Assembly (NCBI RefSeq): GCF_035982055.1 | Contig: NZ_CP108427.1 | Span: 186,001 to 250,000 of the forward strand | Length of the DNA: 64,000 bases | Source: Streptomyces sp. NBC_01288 | GTDB lineage: Bacteria > Actinomycetota > Actinomycetes > Streptomycetales > Streptomycetaceae | Reading direction: 5' to 3' | Shown here: positions 19,339-29,240 of the stretch, in pieces | Layout: each line of letters opens with the position of its first letter | Numbering within the stretch: the first letter of the stretch is position 1 | Notes under the pieces: generated by a model | Told to the model about the DNA's origin: nothing | The model's input: only the letters and a program-made list of their open reading frames with translations | Databases searched by the model: none | Program-made: the position numbers and the translations under genes

Positions 19339-20405
19339 CCACCGCCCTGCTCACCGCCCGCAGGCCCAAGTGGGCAGCGGGAACAGCCCTGTTGGTCCTA
19401 CGACGACTCGCGGCCATCCCCGTCGTCCTGTTCGCGCTGGCCAGCCTGGTGTTCCTCGCGATGCGCCTGCTCCCCGGCTCACCGGCGACCTCGCTCGCGG
19501 CCGGCGGCAACAACCTCTCCGCGTCCCAACTGGCGGTGAACGAGGCACGCGTCAACAAGGCACTCGGCCTCGACCGCCCGCTCCTCGTCCAGTACGGCAG
19601 CTTCCTCAACGACCTGGTGCATCTCCGGCTCGGCACCTCGTTCTACGGCTCCAACAGCGTCCTGGGTCTGCTCGGCGACGCGCTCCCCGCCACCATCGAG
19701 CTGACACTCGCGGCGATGACGATCGCGGTCCTGCTCGGGGTCGTCACCGGTGTCATCGCCGCGCTGCGCAAGGGCAGTTGGATCGACCAGTCGACACGGG
19801 CCGTCGCCACGGTGAGCTTCTCGCTGCCCTGGTTCGCGCTCGGGGTGCTCGGCATCGTCGTGTTCGGCGTGTGGCTGCGCTGGCTCCCGGTCCTCGGCCG
19901 GCTGCCCAGTTCGCTCGACTACAACCCGACCACCAACTTCGTTCTCCTGGACGCGATTCTGCAGAACCGCCCCGAGTTGGTGTGGCCCTGGATCCAGCAT
20001 CTGATCCTGCCCGCCGTCACGTTGGCGCTGTCGATGGCCGGGTTCATCACCCGCATCGTGCGCGCCTCGGTGCTGGAGGTTCTCGACGACGACTTCGTGC
20101 GGACGGCGCGGATGAAGGGCCTGAGCGAGGGCGTGGTGATCCGCCATCACGTGCTGCGCAACTCCTGGCTGCCCATCGTGACCGTCCTCGGCCTCCAGTT
20201 CGGCTCCCTGCTGGGCGGTTCGGTGATCACCGAGACGGTCTTCTCGTACGCCGGTGTCGGCCGCCTGCTCGTGCAGGGCGTCCTGCAACGCGACTACCCC
20301 GTCGTGCAGGGCGCCGCCCTCGCCATCGCGCTCCTCTTCACCCTGGTCAATCACGCGGTGGACCTGTTGTACACGGTCCTCGATCCGCGGCTACGGAAAG
20401 GATGA
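19335..20405 (+). CDS. ABC transporter permease (DppB/OppB-like)
   Basis: The 356-residue product has six membrane helices with the DppB-type first helix (FALASLVFLAMRLLPG) and the long first periplasmic region ending NDLVHLRLGTSFYG. The ATPase-docking loop reads VRTARMKGLSEGVVIRHHVLRN. The conserved C-terminal ETVFSYAGVGRLLVQGVLQRDYP block is present. It overlaps the previous gene by GTGA and the following hydrolase gene by ATGA, so the operon is read through with translational coupling. Confidence 0.9.
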   Translation: MTTALLTARRPKWAAGTALLVLRRLAAIPVVLFALASLVFLAMRLLPGSPATSLAAGGNNLSASQLAVNEARVNKALGLDRPLLVQYGSFLNDLVHLRLGTSFYGSNSVLGLLGDALPATIELTLAAMTIAVLLGVVTGVIAALRKGSWIDQSTRAVATVSFSLPWFALGVLGIVVFGVWLRWLPVLGRLPSSLDYNPTTNFVLLDAILQNRPELVWPWIQHLILPAVTLALSMAGFITRIVRASVLEVLDDDFVRTARMKGLSEGVVIRHHVLRNSWLPIVTVLGLQFGSLLGGSVITETVFSYAGVGRLLVQGVLQRDYPVVQGAALAIALLFTLVNHAVDLLYTVLDPRLRKG

Positions 20406-21100
20406 CCCGCATGGACATCGTGCTGGTCCACGGCGCCGGCGGACGGCCCACGACCTGGTCGGCGGTCCAGCCCCTGCTGGCAGCCCGCGGCCACCGGCTG
20501 TTCACCGTCACCAACCCGATGACCTCCCTGGAGGACGACATCGCCAACACGGCGGCCGTTCTGGAGGAGACGACGGGCCCGGTGCTACTGGCCGGACATT
20601 CCTACGGCGGCGCGGTCATCAGCAACGTGGGCCGCGATCCGCGGGTCAAAGGGCTTGTCTACATAGCCGCGTTCGGGCCGGACGAGGGCGAGACGGTCAA
20701 CGAGATCGTCGAGCGGTACGAGGAGGCCGAGATCTCCAAATACATGCAGCGCGGGCCCAACGGTGAGTGGAAGTCCGAGACGAGCGAGGCGTTCTGGGCG
20801 GAGATAGGTCCCGACCTCTCGCCGGAACAGCGGGCCGTCGTGGAGGCGGAGGGACGCAAGGCGGACAACCTCATCTTCACCCAGCCGACGGGCTCACCGG
20901 CCTGGCGCACACTGCCCAGTTGGTACCTGGTCGCGGACGACGACCGCACCCTGCGCCCGGAGATCCAGAACGACATGTCGGCCCGGATGAAGGCCACCGT
21001 CGAACACGTGCCGGGCAGCCACTACACGACCCTCGTCTGGCCGGAGCGCGTGGCCGACCTGATCCACACGGCGGCCCTGGCCGTGGGCGAGGCCTCATGA
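20402..21100 (+). CDS. alpha/beta-hydrolase (AB_hydrolase_6-like esterase)
   Basis: The 232-residue protein starts MTRMDIVLVHGAGG, with an oxyanion HGAG, nucleophile elbow LLAGHSYGGAV (Ser near residue 68), an acid in the VADDDR region (near 185) and a His in GSHYTT (near 207). This is the layout of small soluble esterases related to the plant MES/RsbQ-like group. It is inserted between the permease and ATPase genes of the importer and overlaps both (ATGA at each end), so it is made with the transporter. It probably cleaves an ester or amide of the imported compound (inference). Confidence 0.85.
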   Translation: MTRMDIVLVHGAGGRPTTWSAVQPLLAARGHRLFTVTNPMTSLEDDIANTAAVLEETTGPVLLAGHSYGGAVISNVGRDPRVKGLVYIAAFGPDEGETVNEIVERYEEAEISKYMQRGPNGEWKSETSEAFWAEIGPDLSPEQRAVVEAEGRKADNLIFTQPTGSPAWRTLPSWYLVADDDRTLRPEIQNDMSARMKATVEHVPGSHYTTLVWPERVADLIHTAALAVGEAS

Positions 21101-22106
21101 CGTCAGCACCCGTGCTCGAAGTCCGGGACCTGCGCGTCCAGTTCGACGTCGCGGGCGGCCGGCTGCCCGCCGTGGACGGAGTGGATCTGACCCTCCACCA
21201 GGGTGAAGTCCTCGCGCTGGTGGGCGAGTCGGGGTCCGGGAAGTCCGCCCTGTCGATGAGCCTGGTCGGCCTGAACCGTGGTCCGCGTACCCACATCAGC
21301 GGCGAGGCGACCTTCAAGGGCCGTGACCTCGTCGCCGCCTCCGAACGGGAGTTGCGCGGTGTGCGCGGCAAGGACATCGCGGTCGTCTTCCAGGACGCGC
21401 TGGCCGCGCTCAACCCGTTGCACCGCGCGGGCGCCCAGGTCTCCGAGATGATCCGCGCCCACCGCGATGTGACGCGGGGTCAGGCGATGGACCGGGCCGT
21501 GGAGTTGCTCGGCGAGGTAGGCATCGCCGGCCCGGACCGCACGGCACGCGCCTACCCGCACCAACTGTCCGGGGGCATGCGCCAACGCGTGATGATCGCC
21601 ATGGGCCTGGCCAATGACCCGGCGGTGTTGATCGCCGACGAGCCGACCACCGCCCTCGACGTCACCATCCAGGCCCAGGTACTCGCCGTACTCAAGCGGG
21701 TCCAGCGCGACCACGGCACCTCCGTCCTGCTGATCACCCACGACCTGGGCGTCGTGGCGGAGGTAGCCGACCGGGTGGCGGTGATGTACGCGGGCCGGAT
21801 CGTGGAGCAGGGGCTGCGCGAGGAGGTGCTGTTCCACCCCCAACACCCCTACACCATGGGCCTGTTGGGCTCGGTGCCACCGATCGACGGTCCTGTCGTA
21901 CGACGGCTGCCGACCATCGCGGGCAGTCCGCTGACCGGGGTGGACCGGCCGTCCGGCTGTGCGTTCGCGCCCCGGTGTCCCTTCGTCCACGACGCCTGTT
22001 CCGAGCGGCCCGTGCTGCGACAACGGCACGGCGAGGACGGCCACTTGGACGCCTGTGTGCTGCCCTCCCCCGCCCGCGCCACGGCCCGCTCCCAGGGAGG
22101 CATCGC

Positions 22107-22110
<4 letters not shown>
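21097..22110 (+). CDS. ABC transporter ATPase (DppD/OppD-like)
   Basis: The 337-residue protein has Walker [12 protein letters not shown] (near residue 43), signature LSGGMRQRV (near 157), Walker [13 protein letters not shown] and the switch His in LITHDLGVV. The C-terminal oligopeptide-transporter extension is present with the Cys motif [15 protein letters not shown], which binds an iron-sulfur cluster in some DppD/OppD proteins. It energises the importer together with the next gene and overlaps it by ATGA. Confidence 0.92.
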
Positions 22111-23090
<980 letters not shown>

Positions 23091-23102
23091 GGACGAACCG
23101 CT

Positions 23103-23867
23103 TTGATCATCGACGCGTACAACACCACTCAGGACGTCCGCGGCCGTTCCGACTACCTCACCGGCGCCCGCAAGGGCCAGGCCCCGCCGCCGTACAAGCC
23201 CTTCGAGCCGCGCCGCATCCTCGACCGGATGGACGCGGCCGGGGTGGACATGGCGATGGTGTGCTCGCTCGCGCAGCGCATCGAGAACGACTTCATCGCC
23301 TCGCTGGTGACCTCGTACCCGGACCGGTTCTTCGGCTTCGGGCAGGTGATGCCGCAGACCGACGACGCGCTCGACGAGATCGACCGGATGGCCGACGCGG
23401 GGCTGGTCGGGCTGAAGCTGCACCCGAGTCTGCACGGCTACCACGTCGCCGACCACGGCCTGCTGGACCCGGTCTTCGAGGCGTGCGCGCGGCGCGGACT
23501 GCTGGTGCTGATCAACGCTCTGGACGACGCGTTCTGCGCGCCGCTGGCCATCGAGGAGATCGCCCGGGACCACCCCCAAGTCCCCACGATCATCGCGCAC
23601 ATGGGGGCGGTGTGGAACGTACCGGAGGCGATCATCGTCGCCGAACGCCAGCCGCACGTGTACCTGGAGACGTCGGCGACGCTGATGAGCGACGTCAAGC
23701 GCGCCTACGCACGGCTCGGGCCGGAGAAGATCCTCATGGGCAGCGAGTGGCCCGGCTCGGACTTCGACCTGGAGCGCATGAAGATCGCGAAGGCGGTCGA
23801 GGACGAGAAGGACCGGGCGCTGGTCGAGGGCGGCAACATGGCCCGGCTGCTGGGGCTGACGGTATGA
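23103..23867 (+). CDS. amidohydrolase-2-like protein with degenerate metal site
   Basis: The 254-residue protein resembles the Amidohydro_2 TIM barrels (relatives of ACMSD and OHCU decarboxylases): FGFGQVMPQ, GLVGLKLHPSLHG, VPTIIAHMG and a C-terminal GSEWPGSDFD. The N-terminal HxH metal motif, normally in a DxHxH context, is replaced (start reads IIDAYNTTQD), and the final Asp of the usual GSDxP is Glu. It may use a different metal set, bind substrate without catalysis, or be inactive. The TTG start at 23103 has GTAAGGACG upstream. It overlaps the deaminase gene by ATGA. Confidence 0.75.
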   Translation: MIIDAYNTTQDVRGRSDYLTGARKGQAPPPYKPFEPRRILDRMDAAGVDMAMVCSLAQRIENDFIASLVTSYPDRFFGFGQVMPQTDDALDEIDRMADAGLVGLKLHPSLHGYHVADHGLLDPVFEACARRGLLVLINALDDAFCAPLAIEEIARDHPQVPTIIAHMGAVWNVPEAIIVAERQPHVYLETSATLMSDVKRAYARLGPEKILMGSEWPGSDFDLERMKIAKAVEDEKDRALVEGGNMARLLGLTV

Positions 23868-24322
23868 GCGCGATGGATGTGCGACCCGTGTCCGCACCGG
23901 CGTCGATGGACGAGGACGACGTCGAACTCCTCGCCACCGCCCAGCGCTTGCTGGCCAAGGTGTGGCAGTCGGGCCGCCACGAGGTGGCCACCGCGCTGCG
24001 TACCGCGGACGGCCGCGTGCACACCGGGGTCCATGTGGAGGGTTCCTGCCGGCGCAGTTCGATCTGCGCCGAGGGCGTGGCCATGGGCACCGCCCGGGGT
24101 GCCCTGCCCGCCGGGGCGGAGCTGAGCATCACGTCGGTGGTGTCGGTGCAGATCAAGCCGGCGGGATGGTTCCGGATCATCGCGCCGTGCGGGGTGTGCC
24201 GTGAACTCATCAGCGACTACTGCCCGGACGCCACCGTGTGGGTCACCACGGTCGACGGGGACAAGCCGGTCCCGTTGCGCGCCCTGGACCTGCTGCCCGA
24301 GAAGAGCCGACGCCGATGGTGA
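23864..24322 (+). CDS. cytidine-deaminase-like zinc enzyme (blasticidin-S-deaminase type)
   Basis: The 152-residue protein carries the CDA fold signature: SSICAEGVAMG, in which the C-A-E holds a zinc Cys and the catalytic Glu, and APCGVCRELISDYC (PCxxC zinc ligands). The His or Cys before the first motif and short length resemble tetrameric CDA and blasticidin-S deaminase. Expected chemistry is hydrolytic deamination of an amino group on a nitrogen heterocycle or guanidine-like substrate. In this operon it probably acts on the imported compound rather than in pyrimidine salvage (inference). Its 3' end lies in a 38-bp tandem duplication. Confidence 0.8.
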   Translation: MSAMDVRPVSAPASMDEDDVELLATAQRLLAKVWQSGRHEVATALRTADGRVHTGVHVEGSCRRSSICAEGVAMGTARGALPAGAELSITSVVSVQIKPAGWFRIIAPCGVCRELISDYCPDATVWVTTVDGDKPVPLRALDLLPEKSRRRW

Positions 24323-24371
24323 ACGCCGTCGATCCCGAGAAGAGCCTGCGCCGATGACGAACGCCATCGGT
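24296..24371 (+). repeat. 38-bp imperfect tandem duplication at a gene junction
   Basis: Bases 24296-24333 and 24334-24371 are two copies of a 38-bp unit with six differences, each starting CCCGAGAAGAGCC, and a third partial copy CCCGAGGAGAGGAG begins at 24372. The first copy contains the deaminase stop; the second contains an ATG (24354) in frame with the creatininase gene, and the third supplies its ribosome-binding site. Confidence 0.75.
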
Positions 24372-24389
24372 CCCGAGGAGAGGAGAGCC

Positions 24390-25241
24390 ATGTCGTCCGT
24401 CTTCGTCACCGGTCCGTCCGGACGAACGATCCCCACAGGGCTCGATGTCCCCGAACTCGCCGCGCGGTTGGGCGGGTCCGGATCGCCGCTGCTGTGGGAG
24501 GAGTTGACCTGGTCGGAGGCGGAGTCCACGGCCGCCGCCCAGGACGCCGTCATCATCCCGGTCGGCGCCACCGAGCAGCACGGCCCGCATCTCCCCCTCG
24601 CCGTGGACACCCGCATCTGCGAGGCGGTCGCACTGGGCGTCTCCGCCCTGACCGGCGTGCCCGTCGTCCCGCCCCTGAGCTTCGGGGTGTCCGGGTCGCA
24701 CGGTGACTTCGCCGGGACGGTGGCGCTGCGGCCGGAGACCATGATCGCCGTGGTCGAGGACGTCATCGACTCGCTCTACGCCTCCGGAGTACGGCAGTTC
24801 ATCCTGCTCAACGGGCACATCTGGAACAACGGCGCGCTCGACGTGTCGGCGGAGAAACTGAGGGTCCGTCATCGGGACGCGCGAGTGCGGGCGTTGGGGT
24901 ACGTGACGATGTACCCGGGGCCCGAGGTCGACGGACACGTCACCTACGGCCGGGCGTTGATGCACGCCAACTTCTTCGAGACGTCCGTGATGCTGCACCT
25001 CGCGCCGGAGCTGGTCCGGATGGAACGGGCCACCTCGCACGTCGACGTCGACTCGTTCTGGGACTACCGCATGGACCAGGTCAGCGAGACCGGGGTCTGG
25101 GGCAGGGACGTGACCGACGCCAACTCCAAGCACGGAGAGGCCGAGTTCGACCGCTGCGTCCTGACCACAGCCCGGGCGGTGTCCACGGCGGTACGCGAGC
25201 CGTGGCCCGACCCCACTCACCGTCCCGGACGCCAGGCGTGA
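24390..25241 (+). CDS. creatininase-family amidohydrolase
   Basis: The ATG at 24390 (MSSVFVTG) is preceded closely by GAGGAGAGGAG and gives 283 residues; ATG 24354 is an upstream in-frame alternative inside a duplicated segment. The family metal site is visible: IPVGATEQHGPHLPLAVDT supplies Glu, His and Asp ligands, LNGHIWNNG the next His region, and NFFETSVML the last Glu. Creatininase-family enzymes open cyclic amides or hydrolyse formamides using a dinuclear metal. Here the likely role is opening a lactam or imide ring of the imported compound; the substrate is not known. Confidence 0.85.
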   Translation: MSSVFVTGPSGRTIPTGLDVPELAARLGGSGSPLLWEELTWSEAESTAAAQDAVIIPVGATEQHGPHLPLAVDTRICEAVALGVSALTGVPVVPPLSFGVSGSHGDFAGTVALRPETMIAVVEDVIDSLYASGVRQFILLNGHIWNNGALDVSAEKLRVRHRDARVRALGYVTMYPGPEVDGHVTYGRALMHANFFETSVMLHLAPELVRMERATSHVDVDSFWDYRMDQVSETGVWGRDVTDANSKHGEAEFDRCVLTTARAVSTAVREPWPDPTHRPGRQA

Positions 25242-25252
25242 AGGAGAACACC

Positions 25253-26710
25253 GTGGACCCCAGTATCGACATCCCCCGACTGCCGGACTGCGAGCCCATG
25301 CTCATCGGCGGCGAGTGGACCACCGGCACCGCGACGGAACGCATCCCGGTGCTCGACCCCGCCACCCGGGAACAGCTCACCACGGTCGCCCAGGCAGGCT
25401 CCGCGGAAGTGACGGCGGCGGTCGAGGCCGCCAACACCGCACACCGGGACCGCCGTTGGCGCGGACTGCCGCCCCGGCAACGCCGTGACATCCTGCTGCG
25501 CCTCGCCGATCTGGTGGAGCGCGACGCCGAGCAACTGGCGGTGCTGGACACCCTGGACAACGGCAAGGCGATCGAACGCGCCCGGGGCGATGTGGAGTTG
25601 GGGCTCCAGGCCATCCGTCACTTCGCGGGCACCCCGACCCGCCTGGAGGGCACCGTGCACGCGGCCGGCCCCGACCGGCATGTGTACAGCGTCCGCGAAC
25701 CGGTGGGCGTGGTGGCCGCCGTACTTCCGTGGAACTTCCCCTTCATGATCGCGGCCTGGAAGCTCGCCCCGGCCCTGGCGGCGGGTTGCACGGTCGTGGT
25801 CAAGCCGGCCGAGCAGACTCCGCTCACCGCGCTGCGGCTGGCCGCTCTCTGCCTGGAGGCGGGCGTGCCCGAGGGCGTGGTCAACGTCCTTACGGGCGAC
25901 GGGCGTACGGGTGCGGAGCTGGTCGCGCATCCCGGTGTCGCCAAGGTGTCCTTCACCGGGTCCACCGAGGTCGGTCGGCACATCATGGCCGCGGCGGCAC
26001 CGTCGTTGAAGCGCCTCACGCTCGAACTGGGCGGCAAGTCCCCCAACATCGTCTTCGCCGACGCCGATCTCGACGCGGCCGTACCGAACGCGGTGCGCGC
26101 GGTGTTCGGGCACTCCGGGCAGATGTGCACGGCGGGCAGCAGGCTGCTGGTGGAGCGCACGATCGTCAAGGAGTTCCTGGACCGGCTGGTGCCGGCGGTG
26201 GAGGCACTGCGGATCGGTCCGGGGCTCTCGGGCGGTGTCAACATCGGCCCGCTGGTGTCGCAGGAGCAGTACGACCGCGTGACGGGTTACGTCGAACTCG
26301 GGCGCGCCGAGGGCGCCGAGGTGGCCGTGAGCGGTGAACTGCCGGACGGCCCGGGCTGGTTCGTGCCGCCGACGGTGTTCACCGAGGTCACCCCCGACAT
26401 GCGAATAGCCCGGGAGGAGATCTTCGGCCCGGTCGCCACGATCATGCCCTTCGACAGCGAGGAGGAGGCGATCGCGCTGGCCAACGACAGCGAGTACGGC
26501 CTCGCCGCCGGTGTCTGGACCGGCAGTCTGGCCCGCGCCCATCGCACGGCCGCCGCGCTGGAGGCCGGCACCGTGTGGGTCAACACGTACAACGAGTTCG
26601 ACCCCGCCGTGGCCTTCGGCGGGATGAAGCAGTCAGGCCTCGGCAGGGACCTCGGCGACGCCGCCGTCGACGGGTTCACCGAGCTCAAGAGCGTGACGAT
26701 CGCCCTGTGA
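25253..26710 (+). CDS. NAD(P)-dependent aldehyde dehydrogenase
   Basis: With GTG 25253 (VDPSIDIP) after a GAAGGAGAAC site the product is 485 residues, the normal ALDH length. Catalytic Cys is in GHSGQMCTAGSRL (near residue 287), general-base Glu in TLELGGKSPN (near 254), and the Rossmann part has PWNFPFM and FTGSTEVG. The C-terminal blocks EEIFGPVATI and NTYNEFDPAVAFGGMKQSG are typical of the betaine/aminobutyraldehyde-like ALDH groups. It would oxidise an aldehyde, such as that released by the copper amine oxidase of the second operon (inference), to the acid. Confidence 0.92.
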   Translation: MDPSIDIPRLPDCEPMLIGGEWTTGTATERIPVLDPATREQLTTVAQAGSAEVTAAVEAANTAHRDRRWRGLPPRQRRDILLRLADLVERDAEQLAVLDTLDNGKAIERARGDVELGLQAIRHFAGTPTRLEGTVHAAGPDRHVYSVREPVGVVAAVLPWNFPFMIAAWKLAPALAAGCTVVVKPAEQTPLTALRLAALCLEAGVPEGVVNVLTGDGRTGAELVAHPGVAKVSFTGSTEVGRHIMAAAAPSLKRLTLELGGKSPNIVFADADLDAAVPNAVRAVFGHSGQMCTAGSRLLVERTIVKEFLDRLVPAVEALRIGPGLSGGVNIGPLVSQEQYDRVTGYVELGRAEGAEVAVSGELPDGPGWFVPPTVFTEVTPDMRIAREEIFGPVATIMPFDSEEEAIALANDSEYGLAAGVWTGSLARAHRTAAALEAGTVWVNTYNEFDPAVAFGGMKQSGLGRDLGDAAVDGFTELKSVTIAL

Positions 26711-29181
26711 GCGCGCCCGTGACGGCCGGCACGGCCACCTCGCCCCCGAACCCAGCGCCCCCACGCACTCTGAACGTCGCGGCCGAACGCGCCCGAACGC
26801 CGGGCTCGTTCACCGGACACCACTTCAACTCGGCGGGCGCCGCCCTGCTCGCCAACGGCACCGTCGAGGCGGTCATCGACCACCTGCGCGCGGAGAGCCT
26901 GTCCGGCGGCTACGAGGCCGCGAAACACGCGGCTCCCGCCCTGGAGGCCGTCTACGCGCGTACCGCCGAACTCCTCGGCGCCCGGCTGGAGGAGGTCGCC
27001 CTCGTCGAGAGCGCGACAGCCGGCTGGCAGCGAGCCGTGTCGGCGCTACGACTGCGGCCCGGAGACCGGGTGTTGGCGGCCCGCTCCAGTTACGTCAGCA
27101 GTGCGCTGCACCTGCTGTCGGTCGAACGCGACCACGGCGTCCTGGTCGAACTGCTGCCCAACGGCCCTGACGGGGCGGTGGACTTGGAGGCCCTGGAGGC
27201 AGCACTGCGGGCAGGACCGGCCGCGCTGGTGACGGCCGCGCATGTCCCGACCTCCTCGGGTCTGGTCGAACCCGCCGCCGCGATAGGCGCGTTGGCCGGT
27301 GCGCATGGGGTGCCCTTCCTGCTGGACGCGACCCAGTCGCTCGGCCAGTTGCCGGTGGACATGGCCGCCATCGGCTGCGACATGCTCATCGGCACCGGCC
27401 GCAAGTTCCTGCGCGGCCCACGCGGCACGGGTCTCCTCGCGGTCCGCCGCCCGCTCCTGGACCGGCTCGCCCCCGAGGCACCCGATGTCCGGGGCGCCAG
27501 GTGGACCGCCGAGCGCAGCTGGGAACTGGTCCCGGACGCCAAACGCTTCGAACTCTGGGAAGCCGCCCACGCGTTGCGCCTGGGCCTCGGCGCCGCCCTG
27601 ACCGACCTCGCCACACTCGGCGTCGACACCGTCGCCCACCACCTGGCCGCCCTCGCCGCCTCACTCCGCGACCGCCTCTCCGCACTGCCGGGCGTCCACG
27701 TCACCGACCCTCCGGCCGCCGGCGGCGCCATCGTCACCTTCGTGATCGACGGTCTCGACGCCTCCGAGGTGCAGCGCCAACTCGCCTACCGCCGCGTCCA
27801 CTTGATCGCGGTGCCGGCGGGCCACGGCCGCTGGGACATGGACCACCGGGGGCTGACCAAGGTGGTCCGGGCGTCCGTCCACGTCTACAACGACGAGGAC
27901 GATCTGGACGCGCTGGTGGGGGCGGTGCGGGAGATCGTCTGCCTGCGAGGGCGCGGTACGGCGTCGGCCGTGGGGCAACGGGAAGCGGGAGACACACGGC
28001 GGGGCAACGCCGAGCCGGAGGTCGATCCCGCACCACCCGCACCCTCACCGGCGACCCCATCGGTCCAGCACACTTCTCACCACCGCCACGACGCGATCGT
28101 CGTCGGTCTCGGTGTGCACGGCAGCGCCGCCCTGCGTCACCTGGCCGCGCGCGGACTCGACGTCGTCGGCCTCGAACAGTTCGGCCTGCACCACGACTTG
28201 GGTTCCTCGCACGGAGCGACCCGGATGATCCGCCGCGCCTATCCGCACCCCGACTGGGACGCCCTGGTCGACACCGCCTACCGGGCCTGGACGGACCTGG
28301 AGGGCGCCTCGAAGGCCCAACTGCTCGACATCACCGGTGGGTTGTACGCGGCACCGAAAGACCGCCCCGATCCCCTGCGCGGCCCCGGTTGCCGTGAGGT
28401 CGACGCCGAGGAGGCGGCACGGATCTTCCCGGGACTGCGGCTGCCCACCGGATTCACGGCCGTGCACGACCCGCGCGCCGGCATCATCGACGCACAGGAG
28501 ACCCTGCGCGCCCAACTGACCCTGGCCGAACGCTCGGGCGCCCACATCCACGACCACACCCCCGTCCTCGGCTGGGAACCGGACGGCGACGAAATCGTGG
28601 TCCGCACCGGCAAGGCCGTCCTGCGCACGCGGCGTCTCGTGCTGTGCACCGGCCCCTGGACGGCGGCCCAAGTCCCGTCCCTGGCAAAGCATCTGACGGT
28701 CACTCGTATCGTCAACGCCTACTTCGCCACCGACCCGGCGGGACCGCTCGGCCCCTCCGGCCTCGGCAGCTTCTCCGTCGACCTGCCGCAGGGCCTCCTG
28801 TACGGGTTCCCCGCGACCGACGGCCGCGGCCTCAAGGCAGGGCTGGACAGCGGCCCGTCCTGGGACCCGGACGCTCCTCGCCCCCTAGCCACCGACGACG
28901 AACTCACCCTGCTCGCCGAGGCGGTGGCCCAGGTCCTGCCCGGTGCCGGGCCCGTGACCGAAAGCCTGACCTGCCTCTACACGATGACCGCCGACCGGCG
29001 TTTCGTCGTCGGCGAAGTGCCGGGCGCACCGCAGGTGTTGGTCGCGTCGGCGTGTTCGGGGCACGGGTTCAAGTTCGGACCGGCGATCGGCGAGGCGCTG
29101 GCCGACCTCGTGTGCGGAATCGCCCGCCCGGACCTGGACTTCCTCTCCCCGGCCCGGCTGTTTCCCGGTGGCACCCCGTGA
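26707..29181 (+). CDS. class V aminotransferase / sarcosine-oxidase-like flavoprotein fusion
   Basis: The GTG at 26707 overlaps the ALDH stop, giving 824 residues in two domains. Residues 30-415 are a PLP fold-type I, class V aminotransferase/desulfurase-like domain with the cofactor Asp in LLDATQSLGQLP (Asp 207) and Lys in GTGRKFLRGP (Lys 233). A Pro/Ala-rich linker follows (about 415-458). Residues 460-820 are a monomeric sarcosine oxidase/N-methyltryptophan-oxidase-like domain with GLGVHG dinucleotide motif (467-472), GSSHGATRMIRR, a candidate covalent-FAD Cys 756 in CLYTMTADRRF, and CSGHGFKFGP. The fusion suggests coupled removal of an amine or N-methyl group followed by PLP chemistry. 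No frameshift or internal start was seen between domains. Confidence 0.85.
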   Translation: MSAPVTAGTATSPPNPAPPRTLNVAAERARTPGSFTGHHFNSAGAALLANGTVEAVIDHLRAESLSGGYEAAKHAAPALEAVYARTAELLGARLEEVALVESATAGWQRAVSALRLRPGDRVLAARSSYVSSALHLLSVERDHGVLVELLPNGPDGAVDLEALEAALRAGPAALVTAAHVPTSSGLVEPAAAIGALAGAHGVPFLLDATQSLGQLPVDMAAIGCDMLIGTGRKFLRGPRGTGLLAVRRPLLDRLAPEAPDVRGARWTAERSWELVPDAKRFELWEAAHALRLGLGAALTDLATLGVDTVAHHLAALAASLRDRLSALPGVHVTDPPAAGGAIVTFVIDGLDASEVQRQLAYRRVHLIAVPAGHGRWDMDHRGLTKVVRASVHVYNDEDDLDALVGAVREIVCLRGRGTASAVGQREAGDTRRGNAEPEVDPAPPAPSPATPSVQHTSHHRHDAIVVGLGVHGSAALRHLAARGLDVVGLEQFGLHHDLGSSHGATRMIRRAYPHPDWDALVDTAYRAWTDLEGASKAQLLDITGGLYAAPKDRPDPLRGPGCREVDAEEAARIFPGLRLPTGFTAVHDPRAGIIDAQETLRAQLTLAERSGAHIHDHTPVLGWEPDGDEIVVRTGKAVLRTRRLVLCTGPWTAAQVPSLAKHLTVTRIVNAYFATDPAGPLGPSGLGSFSVDLPQGLLYGFPATDGRGLKAGLDSGPSWDPDAPRPLATDDELTLLAEAVAQVLPGAGPVTESLTCLYTMTADRRFVVGEVPGAPQVLVASACSGHGFKFGPAIGEALADLVCGIARPDLDFLSPARLFPGGTP

Positions 29182-29190
29182 GGGGCCGCA

Positions 29191-29222
29191 CCCGGCCGTC
29201 CCGGCTCTCCCGGCCGGCCGGG
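29191..29222. terminator. possible bidirectional hairpin between convergent genes
   Basis: CCCGGCCG (29191-29198) pairs with CGGCCGGG (29215-29222) across a 16-base loop in the 59-bp gap between the fusion gene and the convergent GntR gene. No T-tract follows on either side, which is common in Streptomyces, so support is weak. Confidence 0.3.
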
Positions 29223-29240
29223 CCACCCCGGGCCCGCCGC

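Noticed and set aside
24316..24357. 13-codon mini-frame between deaminase and creatininase genes
   Set aside because: Not listed as a gene, because it arises from a tandem duplication and has no evidence of its own expression; noted under the duplication.
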